A DNA stretch of 64,000 nucleotides from positions 1 to 64,000 of the forward strand of contig JAKPKV010000030.1 in NCBI GenBank assembly GCA_029553475.1. Direction: 5' to 3'. The DNA comes from Armatimonadota bacterium (GTDB taxonomy: Bacteria; Armatimonadota; Hebobacteria; CAIYQO01). The position numbers and the translations under genes were made by a program. Shown in pieces: positions 59,219 through 64,000 of this stretch (position 1 is its first letter; each line of letters opens with the position of its first letter). The notes below the pieces were generated by a model. It was not told the DNA's origin. It did not search any database and worked only from the letters and a program-made list of their open reading frames with translations.

Positions 59219-60370
59219 TCAAGCTCGCCGTTCCTCGATGGGCACGTATGCCAGATCCACGTCGCCGGTATAGTCGGCGCGGGGGCGGATGAGGCGGTTG
59301 TTCGCCCACTGTTCGAGAATATGCGCGGTCCAGCCGGTGATGCGACTGACGGCGAAGATGGGCGTGAAGAGCTCGGTGGGGATGCCCATGAGCGTGTAGA
59401 CCGTCGCCGAGTAAAAATCTACGTTCGGATAGACCTTGCTGTGGGCGCGCATGGTGCGCTCCACCTCGCGCGAAATCTCGTAGAAGCGGGTATCGCCGGC
59501 CTTCCGCGAGAGCGATTCGGCGTAGCGGCGCAGCACGCTGGCGCGCGGGTCTTCGGTGCGATACACGCGATGGCCGAACCCCGGCACCTTGTATTTCACC
59601 GCCAGCTTGTCGAGCACCCACTGCTCGGCCTGCGCCGGGTCGCCGATCTCCGCCAGCATCTTCGCCACCTGCTCGTTGGCGCCGCCGTGCAGCGGGCCTT
59701 TGAGCGCGCCGATGGCGCTGGTGACGGAGGAATACATATCCGACATGGTGCCGGCGGTGACGCGCGCGGCGAAGGTGGAGGCGTTCAACTCGTGGTCGGC
59801 GTGGAGAATCAGCGCCACGTCGAAGGCGCGCACCATATCCGGGTCGGGCTCGCTGCCGTGCAGCGTATACAGGAAATTATACGCGATGCTCTTGCCGGGG
59901 ATGGGCTGGATCGGCTCCAGGCCCAGCCGCAGGCGCTGGTGCGAGGTGACGAGCAACGGCAGGCGCTCGGTGAGGCGCACGGCCTTGCGCAGGCAGGCGT
60001 CCAGGCGGGTGTTGCCGCTGTCGGGATCCCAATGCCCCAGCGACGAGACGGCGGTGCGCAGCACTTCCATGGGGGTGGCGGCTTTGGGGAACATGCGCAG
60101 GATCATCACCGTCTCCAGCGGCAGCTCGGTGCTGCCGGTGAAGCCGGCGAGGAAGGCGTCGAACTCGATCTCGCCCGGCAGCCGGCCATACCAGAGCAGA
60201 TAGGCCACCTCCTCGAAGGTGCTGTGCTCCGCCAGGTCGGCGATATCGTAGCCGCGATAGAGCAGGCGCCCCTGTTTGCCGTCAATGAAGCAGATCTCCG
60301 ACGTGCAGGCGATGACATCTTCCAACCCGGCTTTAAAACCCTGCGGTGCGGTCGCGTCGGACGATCCCAT
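59219..60370 (-). CDS. gltA: Citrate synthase
   Basis: The 383-residue protein has the short type-I/CitZ-like length. Motifs: LLYRGYDIADLAEHSTFEEV, ALILHADHELNAST (catalytic His), LKGPLHGGANE (His) and NVDFYSATVYTLMGIP (catalytic Asp), plus GFGHRVYRTEDPRA. It condenses oxaloacetate and acetyl-CoA in the first step of the TCA cycle. AAGGAGGCACC before the ATG sets the start. A 2-methylcitrate synthase is the closest alternative and cannot be excluded by sequence alone. Confidence 0.92.
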   Translation of the reverse strand: MGSSDATAPQGFKAGLEDVIACTSEICFIDGKQGRLLYRGYDIADLAEHSTFEEVAYLLWYGRLPGEIEFDAFLAGFTGSTELPLETVMILRMFPKAATPMEVLRTAVSSLGHWDPDSGNTRLDACLRKAVRLTERLPLLVTSHQRLRLGLEPIQPIPGKSIAYNFLYTLHGSEPDPDMVRAFDVALILHADHELNASTFAARVTAGTMSDMYSSVTSAIGALKGPLHGGANEQVAKMLAEIGDPAQAEQWVLDKLAVKYKVPGFGHRVYRTEDPRASVLRRYAESLSRKAGDTRFYEISREVERTMRAHSKVYPNVDFYSATVYTLMGIPTELFTPIFAVSRITGWTAHILEQWANNRLIRPRADYTGDVDLAYVPIEERRA

Positions 60371-60449
60371 GGTGCCTCCTTCAAGCGTGCGCTCTCCCCG
60401 CGCGGGGGCGGTCAGTATCGGAGATGTATCTTACCATGAAGCGAGGGAG

Positions 60450-60495
60450 GAGGTGAAGAGGTGAAGAGGTGAAGAGGTGAAGAGGTGAAGAGGTG
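60450..60495. repeat. 8-bp tandem repeat, ~5.75 copies of GAGGTGAA
   Basis: GAGGTGAA repeats from 60450 to 60495. It lies in the promoter-side gap 60371-60715 between citrate synthase and the divergent large exported gene. Nothing else coding is seen in this gap. Confidence 0.8.
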
Positions 60496-60652
60496 GCGGG
60501 GTCTACGCTATGGTTGGCGTGTACGCGTCTCGCCCGCCCGCCTGTACTGCTCCGGATTTTTGCAACATTCAGCGCTAGCCATGCGACACACCCGCCGCGA
60601 AGCCTCTTTTGCGCAGTTCCCCTCGCGCCCGCGCCCCAAAGGCGAAGTGCTC

Positions 60653-60682
60653 TTGTCTGGTGATTGAGCCAAGCGCTATACT
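60653..60682 (+). promoter_or_regulatory. Possible sigma-70 promoter of the large exported gene
   Basis: TTGTCT (60653-60658), an 18-bp spacer and TATACT (60677-60682); the ATG is 34 nt downstream. Confidence 0.45.
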
Positions 60683-60715
60683 TGCACTGAGGAAACCAGG
60701 GAAGAGGAGTCTCCG

Positions 60716-63700
60716 ATGCGGCGTGGGCTGACGAGGGGCTGTCTGGCAGCGCTCCTGGGGGTGCTGTGTCTGCTCGGCGGGCAGACGGGTGTGGGGTCCA
60801 TGCTGGCGCGCCAAACCGTTATCACCACCCCGGTGCAAACTCCGGCATGCCCGGTCGCACACTTAGCGAGCGTGCCGCAAACTTCCCGTACGGGCTTCAC
60901 CCTGACGGCGGAGATTGATCTGGACTTTACCGAGTCGGTCTACTGGGTCGGGGAAGCGACTGCCACCGCGACGCTCGCCCTTAGCGGTGGAGACTTGGAG
61001 CCGGGCGGCGCAGGCGATGTCTCCATTGTCTGTGTGGATGGCCCAGATAACAAAGTTGGTCCGGGTTGGTCGGGCACCATCAATGATAATCCCATCACGA
61101 TTCCGCTGCCCATGGAACCCGGCGAATATACCTACCAAGCCGTCTTCAACGTACATACCGACCCCGATGATCCCGACCAGCACGATCCCCATGCGACGCG
61201 GGAGTCGAATGCTGTCACGATTACGGTGGTCGATGTGAGCCTCGCGCCTGATCCGGTCGTGGTGACGAATGGGCAACCGGCGTCGCTTCAAGTGATGGTG
61301 CTGCCGGACACCAGCACGGCACGCAATGCTATCGAAGTGATCTCGAGCCATACCGCGATTGCGACGGTGACCGGAACGCTGACGGATCTCATTTCGACTT
61401 TATCTGTTCAGCGGGGCACACAGTCGGGGCGGACGACCGCGATTGCCCGCTTGCGTGACCGTCCGAGTGTCGAGTGCGCAGCAACCGATATTCTCGTGAC
61501 GAATCTCGCGCTTTCTGTGTCCCAGGAGTATATCCTCGCGGATGCCCAAGATACCACAACGGTCACGGTGCAACTCGGTGATGGGCAGGGGGGAGATGTT
61601 CCAGCAACGGATGTCATCTTGCACACGACCGGTGGAACGTTTGCCGGTGGGTTAAGCACGATTACCGTGCAAACGAATCAGGATGGGGAAGCATCAGCGA
61701 CACTCACCTCGTCAGATATTCCCGGAGAGGTGGCCGTATCGGCCGAAGAAGGTACGAGTCAAGCCTCGGTGACAGTAACCTTCTTTACGGCGACAGTTTC
61801 TGTGTCTCCGGCGACGTATGTACCCAACACAACCCCGGCGGTATGGGGTATCCCGCTCGGAGAGGCAGGCGAGTATGTTGACCTGATGGTGCGCACGACG
61901 CCGGATATTCCTACCGAAGTGCTGACCCCGCGCGTGACATGGACGAACGGGGAAGCCTACCCCATTCCAGAGACCGACCCGCAGGAATACGATCCCCTGA
62001 TGCGCCGCGTCAGCCGCCGAACGTCGGGCATGACGGAAGTGACGGCGACGGTCGCTGGAAACGTCACGACCCAGGATGTCGTTACTCAAATTGTTGTCGT
62101 TGCTGTCACCGACCTCCAGGTTGAAACGGGGTTGACGGCGATTGACAGCGCCACGGCCGCGGCAGCGGTGAATGCGACGCCCGATACCTATGGGGTACTG
62201 CGAGCGACGGTCTCACCGGCAACCCCGAACGTCAGCGCAATCTATTCCTCCTTGTTGACATGGACAGGAGGGGACAACGGCAGCAGTGTGGACCGACGGC
62301 GGGTATCGCTCAATGAACCGTCGAAACAGACGATCACTGCGCATTGCGGCACATCGAGCGCCAGTAAAGAGGTGTTCATCATCCAGGTGAACGTGGCACT
62401 GCCCGGCGTCAAGGAAGAAGATGAGACGGACCCCACGAAAGTGCCGGACATTGTGATCAACGATGATGACGACGATGATTCAGATGAGAGCGATATGGTC
62501 GAATCGCCGGTAACAGGCGAAGACGACCTGCTGCCGTTGCGACTGTACGTCCTCCCCGATGGGCTCGGTGGGGAAGTGACGCTTTCAAAAGGGGCGCACA
62601 CCAAGCTGTATACGAAGGATACGAAAGAGCATGGGGAAAGCGTGCAATTGTGGACCCTTGATGTCGGAGAGGTCGTGCCGCGGCAACTCTATGTCGAAGG
62701 CACCGGGCTGAGCACGACGGCCGGCGACCAGGAGTTCACACTGGCGTATAGCTGGGGCACGCTGACGCTTTCCGATACCGTGAAGGCCACGGTCGTCCCC
62801 CAGAAAGTGTCGTCATGTCATCTGAAAATCTGCAAAGCCAGTACGTTGAACGGCCAGCCCTTCCCCGGCGAATCGTCGTACGGGGCAATCGGGGGCACCC
62901 AGATGGGGGTGGCGGTATCGTTCACCATCGGGATTGGAGAACGGCTTGACCCGGCGATGGTCGAGGCGGAGCTGCGCATTCGCGATGACCTGGATCCCGA
63001 GGGCACCTACACCGACCTGTCGCTGGGATTGAACGACGGGGCCGGTTGGTGGCATAAAGAGACGAACGGTTGGGTGTATGGCGGAGTGGCGCCCTCTGCC
63101 GCAAACCTGAATGGGGATCGCGCACTGCGGTTCATCAAGTTCATCCCCTGGAACACTCAGACGACGCCATCGAAGCGATATGAGGTGGATGATGACGATG
63201 ATGGCGTATTTGACCGCGAGGTTGAGTTTGGGGTGAGCCATAATGGTGATCATTCCGTAGGGTTGCTGCTGGACGGAGTATTCGGATGCCAGATGGTATT
63301 TCAGACGCAACTGCTTGGCGGAGAGTGGCCGACTGAGGGGTATGAATCAGGGCCGCAGGTGCAGACGGCGTGCGTGAAGAATCTGGTGATCAAGAATGTG
63401 AGCTCGTCGAATGGGACGGTGGATTATCTGAAGTATGATATAGATTATGATAGTGAAAATAACCGGCCATCTGTGACGTTTACGTTTGAAGATGATGGTG
63501 AAACACATCAGCGTTATCGGTGCTCTCTCATGTTACAGCCGACAAGCGATTCTGGGTTTGATTTTATACAATCTGGAGATGTCTTTGCGCTTTCTCAATC
63601 AATTGTCGTTAGCGAGGAGGATAATCCGAAGACGGTTACACTAGTATGGGACGGTAGCACGAGGCAATATCCCATAGTTGATACTGCAACGACAAGTACT

Positions 63701-64000
63701 TATGCTTATGATGTTATGGTAGAAGAACTAGATGAAGAGGATAATCTCATTGATGCATTCTCATATAAGTGGCCGTATTGTCTCACAGCTGGAGAACATG
63801 ATGTATGGTTGGATGATAAAAAAATTATGTTTAAGTATCGATTGCATGATAATGCTTTTGGTAGTGGTACCTTTCAAGACAATAGTAACCATCAAGAGTC
63901 AGATGAGATTGAAATTAAAGCTTTCAATGAGTACCTTGAGGAATATCCTATTGAAGAATTTATCACGGATACGGGTGCGATAAATGTATTACATAACGGC
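60716..64000 (+). CDS. Very large exported Ig-like (Big_1/invasin-type) surface protein, 3' end beyond window
   Basis: The frame is open for 1,095 codons from ATG 60716 to the window edge. GAAGAGGAG lies upstream. A signal-peptide-like N-terminus (LAALLGVLCLLGG) precedes beta-rich Ig-like domains; one (ALSVSQEYILADAQDTTTVT, then TVQTNQDGEASATLTS) reads like a Big_1 invasin-type repeat. An acidic stretch (INDDDDDDSDESD, near residue 580) may bind calcium. Later blocks (for example VDDDDDGVFDREVEFGVSHN) are also acidic. It is probably a cell-surface or secreted adhesin/repeat protein. Bases after ~63400 are strikingly AT-rich, yet the frame stays open, so it is one gene with a composition shift. 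Confidence 0.7.
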   Translation, partial: MRRGLTRGCLAALLGVLCLLGGQTGVGSMLARQTVITTPVQTPACPVAHLASVPQTSRTGFTLTAEIDLDFTESVYWVGEATATATLALSGGDLEPGGAGDVSIVCVDGPDNKVGPGWSGTINDNPITIPLPMEPGEYTYQAVFNVHTDPDDPDQHDPHATRESNAVTITVVDVSLAPDPVVVTNGQPASLQVMVLPDTSTARNAIEVISSHTAIATVTGTLTDLISTLSVQRGTQSGRTTAIARLRDRPSVECAATDILVTNLALSVSQEYILADAQDTTTVTVQLGDGQGGDVPATDVILHTTGGTFAGGLSTITVQTNQDGEASATLTSSDIPGEVAVSAEEGTSQASVTVTFFTATVSVSPATYVPNTTPAVWGIPLGEAGEYVDLMVRTTPDIPTEVLTPRVTWTNGEAYPIPETDPQEYDPLMRRVSRRTSGMTEVTATVAGNVTTQDVVTQIVVVAVTDLQVETGLTAIDSATAAAAVNATPDTYGVLRATVSPATPNVSAIYSSLLTWTGGDNGSSVDRRRVSLNEPSKQTITAHCGTSSASKEVFIIQVNVALPGVKEEDETDPTKVPDIVINDDDDDDSDESDMVESPVTGEDDLLPLRLYVLPDGLGGEVTLSKGAHTKLYTKDTKEHGESVQLWTLDVGEVVPRQLYVEGTGLSTTAGDQEFTLAYSWGTLTLSDTVKATVVPQKVSSCHLKICKASTLNGQPFPGESSYGAIGGTQMGVAVSFTIGIGERLDPAMVEAELRIRDDLDPEGTYTDLSLGLNDGAGWWHKETNGWVYGGVAPSAANLNGDRALRFIKFIPWNTQTTPSKRYEVDDDDDGVFDREVEFGVSHNGDHSVGLLLDGVFGCQMVFQTQLLGGEWPTEGYESGPQVQTACVKNLVIKNVSSSNGTVDYLKYDIDYDSENNRPSVTFTFEDDGETHQRYRCSLMLQPTSDSGFDFIQSGDVFALSQSIVVSEEDNPKTVTLVWDGSTRQYPIVDTATTSTYAYDVMVEELDEEDNLIDAFSYKWPYCLTAGEHDVWLDDKKIMFKYRLHDNAFGSGTFQDNSNHQESDEIEIKAFNEYLEEYPIEEFITDTGAINVLHNG

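Noticed and set aside
60485-60667. 60-codon plus-strand frame in the gap after citrate synthase.
   Set aside because: No ribosome site, it starts inside the 8-bp tandem repeat, and it has no recognisable domain.
1-64000. CRISPR arrays, rRNA or tRNA genes, prophage, and complete insertion sequences.
   Set aside because: No regularly spaced direct repeats, cloverleafs, rRNA signatures, phage genes or transposase genes were found on either strand by eye.

Overview
The window is GC-rich (clearly above 60% by eye, except the last ~600 bases), gene-dense DNA from a free-living, diderm bacterium. An LptA/OstA-type protein and secretin-like exported proteins point to an outer membrane. Many large signal-peptide proteins, sugar-acid catabolic genes, a PASTA-domain kinase, a TL5/CTC-type L25 and a DUF4127 protein together fit Armatimonadota or a neighbouring phylum. 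That placement is inference: there is no rRNA or tRNA gene here to settle it.

Layout. 1-3.7 kb: an LptA-like gene (cut by the window edge) diverges from an encapsulin shell gene, followed by a GuaB3-type IMP dehydrogenase relative and leuD. 3.7-14.7 kb: three tandem paralogues of ~1,180-1,200 residues, exported and heparinase II/III-like. 15-28.5 kb (minus strand): ribosomal protein L25, a sugar isomerase, a 1,224-residue GGDEF-like/ATPase/HEAT protein, a rhomboid protease, a PASTA Ser/Thr kinase, an operon (SRPBCC protein, DUF4127, membrane protein, RmlD) and a GAF-GGDEF protein. 28.6-32.9 kb (plus): a zinc-ribbon NagA-like protein, a sigma/anti-sigma fusion with an in-frame amber codon near its start, and a methyltransferase preceded by what looks like a complete transcription attenuator. 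33-52 kb: a catabolic island with an FAD oxidoreductase, TIM-barrel sugar isomerases, a hybrid histidine kinase with YjbQ, UroD-family proteins coupled to a BNR/sialidase-like protein, a Gfo/Idh oxidoreductase, a double amidohydrolase, a PL8-type polysaccharide lyase, a DegT aminotransferase and an exported carboxypeptidase-regulatory-like protein. 53-60.4 kb (minus): a LamG/TIM-barrel/GATase-like exported protein, two secretin-like exported proteins and citrate synthase. 60.7 kb to the end: a giant exported Ig-like protein that leaves the window and whose base composition falls sharply near its end.

How it works together. Large exported glycan-active proteins, cytoplasmic lyase and sialidase-like proteins, and sugar isomerases/oxidoreductases suggest use of uronic-acid or amino-sugar polysaccharides; the sensor kinase lies inside that region. 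This pathway view is inference from neighbourhood and family.

The gaps between genes are full of short non-coding mobile-element-like inverted repeats, at least four families, several with two or more copies here. The observations most worth following are the aromatic-codon leader peptide with mutually exclusive terminator/antiterminator pairing upstream of the methyltransferase, the sigma/anti-sigma fusion with its amber codon and internal start, the encapsulin without an adjacent cargo, and the repeat families.
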